In this document: one piece after another, positions 47,751 to 60,486 of the stretch
Layout of the letters: each line of letters starts with the position of its first letter
Position numbering within the stretch: position 1 is the stretch's first letter
DNA from: Blumeriella jaapii
Lineage: Eukaryota > Ascomycota > Leotiomycetes > Helotiales > Drepanopezizaceae
Direction: 5' to 3'
Length of the DNA stretch: 64,000 bases
Assembly: GCA_009599575.1 (NCBI GenBank)
Contig: VWND01000028.1
Location: 248,001 to 312,000 of the forward strand
The notes under the pieces: model-generated
Database searches by the model: none
Seen by the model: the letters and a program-made list of their open reading frames with translations, nothing else
What the model was told of the DNA's origin: nothing
Program-made: the position numbers and the translations under genes

Positions 47751-49432
47751 CTTTCCACTTGAAGGTGGGCGCACTTTCTGAAAGACTAGAAGAGCTTGTT
47801 GAAAGATTCTATTGCCATCAGTAAACTGGCTTGTTAACGGTTCGGTAAGCAAGAGGTGTACTACAATTAGACAGTTGTCTTTGTACAATTCCGGCATTGT
47901 TTAGGTACAGTACATCGGGTATCTTCGAAGCGAAGAATTCGTTTAATTACCAACCAACAAATTGGTTCTAAATCAACGCGATATCTTAACATGGGGATAA
48001 ACCAAACTAGCAGAAACTGGCGTGAGATATTATATTATTCACGGAACAGATCGGGGGCGCAACGATGTTGCTCAAAAGAAATGCTTGCGTTACAGCAGAC
48101 TTCTTTTTACTGCTGATAAAACCACTAACGGAAGTAGATTTGTACGGTCCTAACGACTCTTCCCCTTGACGAACATCTGACTCCCCACTTGCACGTCCAG
48201 GCTACAACAGACTTTCTTATCATACAGCCAACAACAGCGAATACGTTGACGCATTGCCAACAAGATGGCAGGGGCCGCCGCTCCCTCCTATCAGCTTTGC
48301 CCCTCCAACTCCAATGTTGCATACGCCCCGCCCAAAAGCAGGACTGAGGGGGTCACGACCCAGGGTTAGTTCAGCTGGTCCACCTTCCCCTCCGCATGTC
48401 TTAGATAGGGAGAGAGAGGAGGAATCAGACATTTTCCCACACACAATCCTGCTCAGGTGGTAGATACATCGCCAGCAGGGCAATATTTTTGCAGGCCCAG
48501 AAAGCAGCCAAGGGCAGTAACTCTGAAGAGTAAATCGCGTCGGAATAACTGTCACGGATCAGACTTTACCAGGCATGTCTACAAGCAACTCCGTGCTCGC
48601 CAGAGAAACCGTATCTAGCAGTTGTTCGAAGGAAAGCCGCCAAGAGAGCAACCCCCCTGAGCTCTGATTTTTCTCTAAGGACGAACTGACTTCGTACTAC
48701 AGAACAGTACAGTAGACCGGGACTCGATGTCTTCGTGTTAAGACGAGTACGCCTTCCCCTTGCCGTGAATTTCTGGGCCCTGGCCATCAATTTTTGTACC
48801 TGCAGGCAGTAATCTCTCTTCGACTTCAAGCATACGCGTCTTTACGTGTTAATACAGCACAATTAGAGGAAGGGAGACTTGGCCGATTGGGAGAAAGGCG
48901 TTTCATCTTCCTGTTGACCTGAGCCTCTCACTGCTGACCGTCTATGCTCCCAAAGGTCCCCTATCCTGCGGTGCAATCACGTGCAGTAATGTGGAGATCG
49001 TATTCGGTCACATGTCTATGTGCACTGGCCTGCCTAAATTCCCGACAAGTCCATAACGAGAACTTGCTCCCCAGGCAATCAACAATATTGCAGCATTGCA
49101 CGTCTCAACATTGTGTTCATCCCCCCCACCTTACCTTTTTTTTTTTCTCTGTTCTGACAATTTCTTGCGTTAAATTGTGTCCTATTTCCGAGTACTGGCT
49201 TAGTCCTCACACTTTGCGTTATGGAAGACTTGACGATTTTCGCCGTCTCTTCCATGATATTCGAGGGTATAGACAAATTGGCTCGGGGCCCAAATCGCAC
49301 TTGCACTTGTGTCGCGGTGAATAAAGCCAAACATCCTGGCCAGCTGTCGGACTTGTTGAGCACTTTGATCGGACGAAATTATTGCAGGCATTCGGGAGTC
49401 CTCCCGTGGTACAAAAGGATTTCGCGTTCCAC
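47751..49432. other. Gene-poor region
   Basis: No gene is supported. Several 60-126 codon open frames exist on both strands without family features. The mixed, stop-rich composition suggests old transposon or gene debris, but I cannot name it. Confidence 0.45.
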
Positions 49433-50190
49433 TTATTCAGTTGGATCGTGTTTACCTTGACGAAAAACTAAGGTATTAAGCCGCGTGACGACTGAGGAAA
49501 ACCCTATCTGTTCGTGGCTGTCATTATCGTGAGTGGGGAGCCCATCGGGACTTGAATCTCCAGGCCCTGAAGGATACTCAGGAGCAGCTTCTTCTTGATC
49601 TTGTCCCTCGTATAGATAGCAACCTGGAGGAGGTGGTGATGGGTGAGCCACCGTAGAGGTCGATGGAGAACTTGTCATGCTCCTGGCTACCAAAGCCCAG
49701 TGTTCTACTGTAAGACCCAGATTTGTTGTGGGCTTAGGAACTGTGAGAAGATACCAGATGCTCATTATACATTTTTTCTTCTGCTTTCGTTTGCTACATT
49801 CCACAGAGCCTGTTTCAGGACTCCTATCTAGGTGTGTTGCTGGTGAAGAGTTCGCGAAGGCTCTATGGTCCATCCAATTTGAAGATTTGGTTGTTTCGTA
49901 GAAGTGAGAAAATGCTTGCTCTTCTGTATTAGTACCGTGCCATGTTATCGTGCCACATCGTTTTATCCGTCTTACCTGCTGCGATCGATTCATAATAGGT
50001 AACTCCGAAAGAATGAAGTTCATCAAAGGTCGGTTTTGCCTGAAAATTTACGACTTGAGGGTCATGTTTCCCCAGCGTCACGTTTCTGACAGCTAACGCT
50101 TGGGCCACTTCCGGTGCCTAGAACCTGTATTCGTATTGCCAGTAATCCAAGCCATCGACCTCATCGATCCTCGCCTATGCTCACAAAGCG
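49433..50190 (-). pseudogene. Decayed gene of unknown function
   Basis: The minus-strand reading gives a continuous peptide with at least two in-frame stops. The order is ARIDEVDGLDYWQYEYRF, a TAG, APEVAQALAVRNVTLGKHD, then PQVVNFQAKPTFDELHSFGV and YYESIAA (to about 49977). A splice-like junction (GTAAGA...AATACAG, about 49920-49977) then leads into EEQAFSHFYETTKSSNWMDH and onward in an open frame that ends at 49433. Reading through one clean intron but hitting stops at single codons upstream fits a recently decayed gene. The stops are TAG, as RIP or C-to-T decay of CAG would give. The family is not recognised. Confidence 0.45.
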
Positions 50191-51067
50191 ATCTTGAAGT
50201 TTAAAAGCGTTTCGCATTCCAAAACATGACCGAATACCCAGATTAGCAAATCACGACACGGCCCGGAAAGGAAACGACAGCATTCTGTCACTCGCCTAGT
50301 TAGGATAGCTAAGCGGGGGAGGGCGGTGAGGGGGGTGGCTCAATAATCATCATCATGCTTGGAACAATTCCCCGGTACGGCCTGGCGTTCTCATCCATCA
50401 AACATAGAACACGCTTGGGCTGGTTTAGTATCTAGGCAATCGATACGTAACGATGATAAAAAAAGGGCGGAACTGGATACGATGGTGCTGGCTACTCATC
50501 GAAAGTAGCACACGGTGTTGGGGTTCACTCGCAGTGGGAGAACGTTGCAACCGGGATGCAGTATTGTTGGAGGAGGTGTAGAAGTGCTCAGGTTATCGGG
50601 GGGCATTGGGAGTGGATACGTACAGATAGGTAAGAACGAAGGGGAGAACCTTGATTAGAGCTCGAGATGCGAAGGCCTACAGGTTGTTGGTACATCAGAC
50701 TGATTGATTTATCAGATTAATTCGTAATATGCTATCACGGACTTCTACTATTCCATTTGGTACAGTAGAGGGGTAGTATTCATGATCACGTAGGAGCCTT
50801 TCTGTTGTTGAAATCTTGCCTTGCCTCGTGATCTTTTTAACATGCTCTAATCTGCTACATTTCGTTTACGATATCTACCTATCTTAGAATCAGATCAAAG
50901 CCGTTCCATATAAAGCAACCCATCCTCCAGGTCCTCAGCCTGAAAAAAAACCTTCCTTTTGCATCATAAGGTTTTCGTGTTATACACAGATTGCACGTCG
51001 CTATGTATCGATCCAAGCAAATCCTTCATGGTTCAGCAAGCTCCACCAGCACAGAAGCCGGAACCCC
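50191..51067. other. Gene-poor region
   Basis: No gene evidence. Short open frames only. Confidence 0.5.
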
Positions 51068-52640
51068 TCACCCATATACCCGTTGCGCGGCAAAAAAAGC
51101 TTTGGTCATAGCGTTCTCGTAGATACGTCTCATCTCCTCCAGGATCTGCATGATATCTTCATCGGCTTCTATGGCCTTATTCACGGCTTTCAGTAACTCT
51201 TGAGAATGGTGCCTAATGTCGTCAGTCCCGGCAATGACTCTGAATTTCTGATATGTCGCGGGTTTCTCCCCGAGTTCCTCGAACTGCTTCTGCTTATTCA
51301 AAAGGCGTTTACCGCCTCCTTAGTCCGAAGTCGATAACGAAGCCCAGCCGTCATCGATATAATCTCAACAAGCGATGGGGGACATGTCAGCTCGTAAAAT
51401 TCATTCACAACCGGTACCCGGTAGATATCCTCAAACATCGCGCGGTCATCCTTGTCGTACAGGATTCCCGAAAGAAATAGCCTTCTGCTTCATCCGCTCA
51501 ACGACGGACCGATGTCCCACCTTTGATCCCATATCCCAGACTCATTCGCCGCTGTAATCACGGAAGCTTTTAGCATCTTCTCACCATGCTTGTCGCGCGA
51601 GAATGCCGATGTCCCGGAGCGGTCTCATCAGCTCAATCTCCTCAAGAAGCTTCCCGTTCTTCTCGGCAAGCATTCTCTTTTGTGTGGTCACCCCTGCAGA
51701 AATATCAGCCAACTTTCGGCTGCACGGCTCGTGTGCCTTTCTGGCTTCCTCAAGATACATTTGTAACTTCGAAACCCATTTCTCGAAAGTACTATATGAT
51801 TCTGTTTCCTGAAGCTTGTCCTTGGCGTTGGTCTCGTTGACGGACACGCTAAGCTCCCGGATTGTGCGATCAGCGACTTCCAAGTCGCCTTTGCTCTCGT
51901 CGAGGGATGTCTGAAGTTCTCTTGCTAAAACCCCAGCTTCGGCTATTCTTAAATGGCAGGGCCTGAGCTTGGATTGTGAGGCTTGGAGACAAATGTGCAA
52001 TTCCTCAGCCTGAGCAGATATACAGAAGACATGGTCCTGATCTGCAACGCTTACTTCCGCGTTCGGCGTCGGTCTCAAAGTATTGCTCTGAGCCTGTCTA
52101 AAAAACAATGATATCTCCTTCGGCATACTTGTAGGTTCATGATATGAATCTGGGGTTGTCTTCAGTTTGACGATTTCAGCTTCTAGTCTGGTAACCTTTA
52201 GTTTGGCCAAGAACGACTTCATGGTGTGCAATCTCCACAAGTCGCTCTTTACCGGCTTCTCTTGCCTTGAATCGACCAGCGTCGAGTTGCCGATTGAGCC
52301 TTTCATTCTCGGCCTCGAGTCGACTGATATCAATCAGAACATCCCTCACAGTGGCCTGGTTATCTTCATTATCTGTGGCGGCATCGACGTGAAGACTGCC
52401 TATCATATTCTGCATCTCCTTTTAATTCTGTTTGAGCCGATTGTTATCAATTAGTAGTTTTTCCTCAACGGCAGCATGCTCTTGCTTGACTGACTCGATC
52501 CTGGCTCATAACGCATCTCTCTCCTCTTTGACTTGATCGAAATCGCATTGTGATATACCTACAGTGATCTGGTCTTGCAATCTGTCTCCGAGGGGAGGTT
52601 CCTCTTGTTCATTCCACGGGTGAGGGTTCTGATCTCCATG
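51068..52640 (-). pseudogene. Decayed coiled-coil protein gene
   Basis: The minus strand encodes a long heptad-like, Glu/Lys/Leu-rich protein in pieces. From its 5' side: about 52640-52420 reads QEEPPLGDRLQDQITVG... with an in-frame TGA (about 52510) and a TAA (about 52422), then MQNMIGSLHVDAATDN (52415 down). A frame change occurs near 52190-52200 between LEAENERLNRQLD and VTRLEAEIVKLK. The second frame runs to 51581. A third segment (about 51470-51300) changes frame again near 51300 inside VNAF/LNKQKQFEELGEK and ends at 51068. At least two frameshifts and two stops make a functional protein unlikely. It resembles generic fungal coiled-coil proteins; no specific family is recognised. Confidence 0.6.
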
Positions 52641-53629
52641 ATCGTAGAAATGTGATGCCGAGAACTCGAAACTTCCAGAGCTTGCAGCAGAAAGGGAGCG
52701 CGTGCGCCAAAACTAGTCCTCGAGGTACCGTCGCTCTCGCTGTTTGCGAAGGCGCGCGGGATTTGATTACCATATCCGATGACCTACCCACCACAGGCTG
52801 GGAGCTGCGGGGTCTGAGAGTCAGCAGATGTGAGCAAGCTTGAAGGAAGGCACGCAAATACCCTTTTGATTGTTGGCATAAGGTATCAGGTCGTACATAG
52901 GATTATCTGGGCCTGTGATACATTTACCGCTTGATTGTACGGCGGATGCTACTGTCTGTGATGTACGCGACGTGAAGGCTCTTCTCACATGTTCTGGTCT
53001 GATGCCTAACGGCGACGACGAGTTGACCTTGCCACACTGTCAATTCTTGTCCGTATCTCCCGAAAGACAAGTTTCCTGGTATCTCACCTTGTTACGAGAC
53101 CTCCATATACCTGTCGGGCGGCTGTTCTCCTTCCCTAGAGCCCCTCCATTTGACGGATTGCGGTTGGGATAATCTGGGCAGAATTGTTGGAGACGCCTGG
53201 TTTACAGCAGCTTGCTACCAGCGCGTTGCCGGGCCCCATTCGTCGTTGATTGTGTACAGCAGAAGCCATGCGACGTGATTGTGAGAAGACATAAGTACTT
53301 ACTTACTTCCCAGATGCACATTGTACAGCTCAGTTTGGGTATAAACTATTACGCATATGAAAGATGAAATAACGGGAGAACTCCAGGAGAGATCTCCGAC
53401 ATCAACGTGGAGCATCCGAACATCATTACGTCTTGAATCCAACCAACATAAACACATGGCATTTCCGATTGAAATTGAGCTTATTGGGGCTTGATGACCA
53501 TCTCTAACCTCCACATCGCTTGAAACTACTTTTTGATCCACAACATGGTTTGGCATGCCGCTCTCGCTACTTGAGCCAAATTGCCACACAATCTTGATTC
53601 ACGGGCCGGAACTTTTTGGTAGGCCTGTA
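52641..53629. other. Gene-poor region left of the transposon nest
   Basis: The minus-strand frame 53299-53589 (96 codons) includes CLCWLDSRRNDVRMLHVDVG and could be an exon of a decayed gene. The plus frame 52915-53172 has no features. Nothing here is firm. Confidence 0.4.
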
Positions 53630-53995
53630 ATATAACCAGACATTTCTACCACCCAGTAGGCTTCTTTTCCAAGACTATGATCGACGCCGAGCTGAACTAC
53701 CCGATTTATGACAAGGAGCTTCTTGCAATTTTCCGCTCTTTCAAGAACTACAAGCCAGAGCTTCTGGGCGCCCAGAAGAACGTGCATGTGTATACAAACC
53801 ACCGCGCTCTCGAGTATTTCATGACTACCAAAGACCTTTCGGCCCGGCAGGCTCGTTGGGCCGAATTCTTCGCCGACTTTCATTTTACGGTCATGTATCG
53901 GTCGGGCATCATTAACACTCTCGCCGATACATTTTCCCGAAGAGACCAAGATATCTCTCCGCTGGAAGCGCGCCAACGAGCGGCCCGAAAGCAAC
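53630..53995 (+). mobile_element. Ty3/gypsy pol fragment (RNase H region), cut by a copia insertion
   Basis: The + strand reads FYHPVGFFSKTMIDAELNYP, IYDKELLAIFRSFKNY, then TNHRALEYFMTTKDLSARQA and RWAEFFADFHF...DTFSRRD. This is the RNase H domain and its junction with the next domain in Ty3/gypsy Pol. The reading stays open up to the left LTR of the copia element, whose terminal TG starts at 53996, so that insertion interrupted it. The left end is lost around 53630, where I see a stop and no further homology. It is far less RIP-mutated than the neighbouring copia copy. Confidence 0.8.
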
Positions 53996-54200
53996 TGTTG
54001 GTATCACATAAGGGGGGTTGTGTGTATACACAGGGGTTGAGATATTGCAATTACTGGGGTTGTATTGCGAAAAAGATCTAAGGAGTAAACTAGCTATCGC
54101 ACGGGTATGTGTAAGTAGGGCTGCACGCTTGCAGCCTACCGTGGTCACGTAGGCTGATCATATGATTATGCGCATAATCAGCCACCACCATATACCCACA
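53996..54200 (-). repeat. LTR of the outer copia element (205 bp)
   Basis: On the minus strand it starts TGTGGGTATATGG and ends GATACCAACA, giving the TG...CA ends of an LTR. Its edges resemble those of the inner element (TGTGG...GATACTAATA). It contains a perfect 18-bp palindrome at 54163-54180 and a near-inverted AGCCTAC/GTAGGCT pair at 54133-54155. The 5 bases next to it, GCAAC at 53991-53995, should reappear past the other LTR outside the window. Confidence 0.85.
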
Positions 54201-54516
54201 CTGGCAACTCTTTTATAAAGATTAACCATAGCTAGCTAATCTCCTTCTAATTGTACATATAATCGTCTTCTTTCCTACTCGTCTCCTTTCTACTGTCTCT
54301 CTACCCAACCTTCTATTCTTACGTCAATTTCGTTTTTATCAATAAAAGTAGTAAAAGCCTTATTAGGGTTTGCCTTCGTTATAGCATCCGCCGGATTGTC
54401 TTTTCCGTCAATCCATCTCACCTCTGATAACTTTTTCTTTTTATAGCTCTGGCGGAAAGCCATAATATCGATCATAAAGCGTTTCTCTTTTATTATTCCT
54501 AATTTAACCAAACACT

Positions 54517-54521
54517 TATAC
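54517..54521. repeat. Target-site duplication TATAC (left copy)
   Basis: TATAC directly precedes the inner 5' LTR and recurs as TATAC at 60482-60486 right after the 3' LTR. Five bases is the normal Ty1/copia duplication size, and this places the insertion exactly inside the RNase H codons of the outer element. Confidence 0.95.
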
Positions 54522-54716
54522 TGTGGGAATACCCATAGGGGTCACGTGGGATTAGGTGATGCGGGATCACAGTTGTAAGTGCGCAGCGCTAGCGCCCGCT
54601 AGCGCTCGCATATCTATCCTATATTTTCACACCAGCTAAACCCAGTAGAATGCATACAGTTTCCACCCGATTTACTACGACTAGTCGTATTTGTATTATC
54701 ACCTGTGATACTAATA
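54522..54716 (+). repeat. 5' LTR of the inner copia element (195 bp)
   Basis: Starts TGTGG and ends AATA. Pairs with 60287-60481 at about 88% identity. By my count 23 differences, all transitions and no indels. Contains an inverted repeat with arms AGCGCTAGCG (54585-54594) and CGCTAGCGCT (54597-54606) around a CC spacer. Confidence 0.95.
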
Positions 54717-57700
54717 TTAATTAATAGTTAAATTCATTTTTAATCACAAATTCGCAAGATTTAAAAAAAAAGCAAGTTTAAAAGATTTTGTTATGCAAAA
54801 CGACTTTTTTTTTCGATCTGCGCTAAAAGCTATCAATTTCTTTTTATTATGCAAAACGATCAAGAAAAAAAAAAATAGCTAAGGTCAGGTTTAATAATTT
54901 TTATTTAATTATGTTTTATTAATACCGCTGTTCGGCGAATCCTACGATTTCGAAAAGAAATTCTAGAAACCAAGCAGTAATACAAGCAAACGCCCCATTT
55001 TTCAATCTGTTGCAGCTTACATCCTGCGATAATTATTAATCAAAAACGCTATTAATTTAATTACCGCTATTAATTACGAAGTACCGGACCTTAAATACAA
55101 ATCGTTTCACTATCAAAAACAAGCATTTAAAATAATCCCGATATTTGCATATATCAAATACGATATCGAGGATTAGAATAAAAAAGTGGACCTAGCAATA
55201 TTTTCCGAAAAGGCATTAAATAAGCATATTGCGTTTTGCTGCGAAATCTACAAAACGGATAATAAACTAGATTTATTTTACGAGCTATTACAAACTATTC
55301 GGGAAAATTTTAAAAAATAAACCTTCGATACGTTTGCAAAGCTTAATTTCCGAGCTTAGAAAAAATTCCGCGAAACTTATTTAATCGCAGGCTTTTTTAT
55401 AAAATCTGTAGCAAAAACTTTATACGCGGCAATAGTTTAAGTTCGATTAAAATTAAATAAAATCGAATAAATTTTTGTTTTGCAAGAAAAAAGAATTCGG
55501 TTACGCAATAAATACGACGAAATATTCCGAAAATATAGTCGCAAAGTCAGAAAATCAAATAAGCTATTATTTAACAAAACAGAAAAAGGTTCCGATACTT
55601 TTGCATAACCGGTAAAATCTTAATATAATTTTAAAAATCAAAACTTTGAAAATACCGGTCGCAATAACTTATATAACTCGTACGACTTACAACGCAATAT
55701 CGAAATCAAAAAGTTTTTTTAATACCAGCCCGAATACTAACGAAAATACCGTATATACGTTCGACCAAAGCAATTTTATTTAAAGCTGTAATTTCCGGCC
55801 TTATTTTATACGCAAATTCCCGATTATTTTCGTTAAATTGGAAATATTTCCAAAGTTTACAATAATAAAAAAAAAAAGTATAAAAGTGCGGAATACGAAG
55901 TTCTGAACGATAAATTAAATATTTTTTATAAGAATTGTTTAAAATTTGGAATTTAGCAAAAAAACGAAATTGGCTACGCAATTGTTTTTTTATTTATGCT
56001 GAAGAACGACGTCCACGACTTTTATATAATTAAATTGTACGGCCAAAACTACGAGTTTTGAATTATAATTGCTTTAATAAAAAAGCAGTTCGAAGTTTTC
56101 GAATCCGCCCAGAAATACCTCGAAAAATAGCGATCCATAAGTTTATCTTATATAGTTTTTATATTTAAAAACGCTATTAAAATCAAATCCGAATGTTTTT
56201 TAATTATAGCTAAAAAGCTAATAATAATTTAACGCAATTTAATTTCCGAATATTATATAAACAAAGTATTTCGCGATATATTAATAAATGCGGTTAAAAA
56301 TATGCCAAAATGCGCGTATGCGCAATACAATTTAGCAGAGTTTTCTATTGTTTTTTTAATACAATTGAAAAGTTTTATATCGGTTATTTTAAAACTAAAC
56401 CCAGCTTCCGAAGCTTATTTATACCAGACCGGCATTTTTCAAAACAAAAACGAAAACACCGATAATATATAAAAAAAACTTATCGGACGCATATTATACC
56501 GATCGCGAATATAAAAGCAATAAAAAAAACAAAAGTCGAGGAGGTTTATACCGAAAAAAATACAAAGCTTTTTTTCGTAGTAATCGAGGCACCGGCCCAA
56601 ACCGTAAAAAGCTTTGCTATATATGCAAAAAGCCAAATTATTGGTTTATTTAACATACGCCAAAAAAGCGAAAAGCAGCCTACGAAGCTTAAAAGCACGA
56701 ATCTTACTATTTTACAGGCGTTAATCACATTTTTGCCGAATATCGCCAGTTTTTAACTGAAATTAAAAGCGAAAGCGTGTCGAAAGCCAGCGGAAAGCGT
56801 AAGAATTAATAATCAGCGGCCGCAATTTAATTCACGATTAAATTAAAAAAAATAATTAACGGCCAATAATTAATAAAAAATTTACGTAATTACGCTACGT
56901 ATTACGCGTATACAAATAAAAACCCATATTTACTCTTTTCGACTATTATCTTTTTCGATTAATTTGTATTCGAACGTTATTTTTTTTTACAAATTCTAAG
57001 GTTTTATTCCAGATACAAAAGCAGCAAAAGTTTTTATTGCAAAAAAGCGATAAGCCGAAGCTTTGCAAAAATTGCTTTTTACTTTTTTGCATATAAATCG
57101 ATTTGAAAGCAAAGTCAAAATCAAATTTAGCGATAATATAACGAAAGTTACCGGTTTTATAAATATAATAATACCGCTAAAATTAATTATTTTTTATTTA
57201 ATCAACGTGGATACGCTATTTTTAATCTTTTTTTAAGATTTCGATCGTTTGAAAATTTATTATAATAATTTATCCGATATTTTTATTTAGGGCCAAAGAA
57301 AAATTCCAGTTATTCGCAAATAAAATTATCCGTTTTTAATATTGCATACGAAAAAAGCTATTTTAGCCTATTTAATAATTACAAAATTACGTTAAATATA
57401 TCGCCGATTCGGATATTCTTTCGCGGCGCGCCTTGCAAAAGTGCTTGATTTATCCGGCTACGAAAACGTTTTTTTTAAGATTTTAAAAATAATTGAAAAG
57501 TTTTATTATTAATACCAAATGCACGGCGCCAGCTTTGGCAAATACAAATTTACTTTGAAAAACGACTAAAAATTTAATTATTTTATTATTATTAATATAA
57601 TATACTTGGATAAAAGCCTAGTATTGTACGTTATCGATTTTGCAATCTCGTTTAATTCGGCAGCGTTTTTTAAAAATATAATCGCATTTGAAACTTTTAA

Positions 57701-60286
57701 TTAATTGCGAAAATACTAAATAAATACGTATTTAAAACTTTCCGATATTATTATATACGATCCAAGTATTAATTTTAACGCAAAAAAAAGTTTAAAGGAC
57801 TAGCAAAAGCAATATTAATTATTATTAAGCAAATGCTTACCGAAGCATATAATAATATAGGAAAAATTAAGCGCTATTATTATACGCTGCGACGTATTTA
57901 TGAAATTATTACAGCTAAATTTAAAAAAACCGGTATTTTCAAAAAATAACGCTTGCAAATGGCTTTAAAAGCTATTAACGATATAGCCGGTTCAGCAGAT
58001 TTTGTTTTAATTTTATTTGTATTCGGCGTTTACCTTCGTATTTACGAAAATAATTTTTTTTTTGCAAATATTGCAAAGCGAAAGAAAGCTATACGCAAAG
58101 AAATAGCGGAAGTCCGCCGATTGCAAGCAATTCGCCAAATGCAAAATATATTTTATACGCGCAATGGCCCGAATATATTCGAAACGCTAAACCTGCTTTT
58201 TTAATCGCAAATTCGTATATAGCGCGAAAAGATAGGCAACGAAAAAGTTTAATAAAAAAGCTTTTATATTTTTTTTGTAATTAAAAAACAAACGTGCACC
58301 GTTTAAATTAAAAAAAAAGCAATTCAATTAAGAATAACAGTTGTAAAATTATATAATCAAAAACCTTCGGAAAACGACGAACCGGAACCTGATAAAAAAG
58401 AATCCTAAAACGCTTTTTCGAGCGTACAAAATCAGGAAAACCTTTTAAATTTCTCAAACGGCGAATCAACAGAACTACGTCGTATAAGCCGAACAAAAAA
58501 AACTTTACGCAAATACGACGATATATGCTTTGAGCAGCTGATTATTAAAACTTTTTGCGAAAAGCTTAATACGTTTTTGACGCATAAAAAAAAAGTCAAA
58601 CCGGAAGCTTTTAACTAGATTGCGCGCTTTTGAAATGATTACAACGGAAAGCGAAGCGTTTAAAAACTTCCAACGTCGTAAAATCGAAAATTTACTAGCT
58701 ACAAAAGTATTCGAATTTATATAATACGATTCAGTCCGATATAATAGCGTGCGGATCTTCGGATTACGTTTAGTAAATAAAATAAAGGCGAAGAAAACTT
58801 TTATTTCGTTCGAAAAATCAAAGCTTATAATACAGACTTTTCTGGACCAAAGCAAAAAAGTTATATTAACGCAATTACTTATAATTCAGCGTTCGAGCCA
58901 AAAATTAATTACTGCTTTGGCCTTTTCGCTGTTGCAATAAAAAATATATTTGTATTTACGAAATATTATTTAAGTTTATACACAAAATAAGCAACCGCTA
59001 AACCGGCTAATTTTAGCAAAACTATTAAAGGAAATGGCCTATTTGTACTTCGAAAACACGATTATACGAATTAAAAAAGCGTTATATAAAATTCCGAAAG
59101 TAAAAATATTTTAATAAATAATATATTATATTTATTATAAAAAAAAGCTGTCTGCCGTTATATTAATTTACGATTTCTGCTTATTAATTATTATTAAAAA
59201 AAAACGCTTTTGAATTAATTAAAATGCAAACGGACGATATATACTTTTTTAATAACGAACGTTTTGTTGCAAAAAAAAAAGTTAAGCTGAAAAAGGCTAA
59301 ATTAACGGCAAAATTAATAAATAAGCTTATAATTTTACATAATCTAGCTTTTAACGAATACGTCCTGATTTTAAAAAGCGATTATATAACTTTTATACAA
59401 AAAAATCAAAGCAAAAATCTAAAGCTTATTTTAAATAATTCAGATATTTAAATGCAAAAATACGCCAGCCAAAAAGCTTTAGAAGCGTATATTGCGTTAA
59501 TTTGCCAATTAAAAGCTATATTTGCGTTATTTACAGCTGCGTAATTTAAAAGCCTAGGCCAAAAAAAAGTCGTCGAGCTGAATAAACGAATAAAATAAAT
59601 AATAAATAATTAAAACCGAGGATTAACTTATATATTTTTCGATTTGAATCGCATAAAGTTGTACGTTTTTGTAAACGGCTCGTTTGCTAATAACGAAAAT
59701 TTAAATAGCCAAATTGATTACGTTATCGTTATTAGCAATAAAAACATTTTATTCGAAAACGACGATTTTTTTATACAAAATAATATTATATATTTCAGTT
59801 TTATTAAAAGCCGACGTGTTATAAAAAGCGTATTAGCTAGCGAAATTCTGGGAATAATAGCCGGAGCCGATTTAGCTATTGCGATTGCGACTATTTTAAA
59901 ACAAATTATTTAACAATTCAATTTATCAAAAATTTTATTAATCGTTTGCATAAACTTTTATTTATTATACGAATATTTAGTGAAATTTGAAACGATAAAA
60001 AAAAAGACTTATAATCGATGTTATAACGCTGCGCCAGTTATACGAAAAAAACGTGAAATAACAGAAATTCGCTGGATTAACGGCAAAAATAACCTGGCGG
60101 ACGCTATAACGAAAGCAGCTTTAAATAGAGCGTTTACGACGTTTATCGAGGAAAACAAACTGACGATTAAAATAAAAGGCTGGGTAAACAAAAAAGAAAA
60201 GAGCTAATTTAGAAAGCTAACTTGCAATTGCGTTCAAACACGTTGCAAGCCAGAAACGCATTTTATTAAAAAGAAAAGATTGCCAG

Positions 60287-60481
60287 TGTGGAAATACTTA
60301 TAAAAGTCACGTGGAATCAAATGATGCGGGATCACAATTGTAAATGCGCAGCGCTAGCGTCCGCTAGCGCTCGCATATCTACCTTATATTTTCACACCAG
60401 CTAGACCTAGTAAAATGCATACAGTTTCCACCCGATTTACTACGACTAGTCGTATCTGTATCACCATCTGTGATACCAATA
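60287..60481 (+). repeat. 3' LTR of the inner copia element (195 bp)
   Basis: Starts TGTGG and ends AATA, the same length as the 5' copy. Preceded by the polypurine-like tract and TTGCCAG, the same boundary sequence as in the outer element. Confidence 0.95.
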
Positions 60482-60486
60482 TATAC
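60482..60486. repeat. Target-site duplication TATAC (right copy)
   Basis: Right-hand copy; see the left one at 54517-54521. Confidence 0.95.

Larger units (their letters stand above)
54522..60481 (+). mobile_element. Inner, full-length but RIP-degraded copia retrotransposon
   Basis: A complete LTR element of 5960 bp with two 195-bp LTRs and a TATAC target-site duplication. In order on the + strand: gag (about 54950-56550), zinc knuckle C-x2-C near 56615-56626, protease (about 57060-57300), integrase with RRFGYSFAARLAKVL (about 57402-57440) and a C-terminal piece near 57953-58204, reverse transcriptase with MQTDD (59224-59238), and RNase H with LYVFVNGSFANN (about 59656) to ITEIRWINGKNN and LADAITKAA (about 60059-60120). 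The PPT-like AAAAAGAAAAGA lies at about 60268-60279, before the 3' LTR. Stops and transitions throughout show RIP. Closely related in sequence to the outer element, so one may have been the RIP trigger for the other. Confidence 0.9.
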
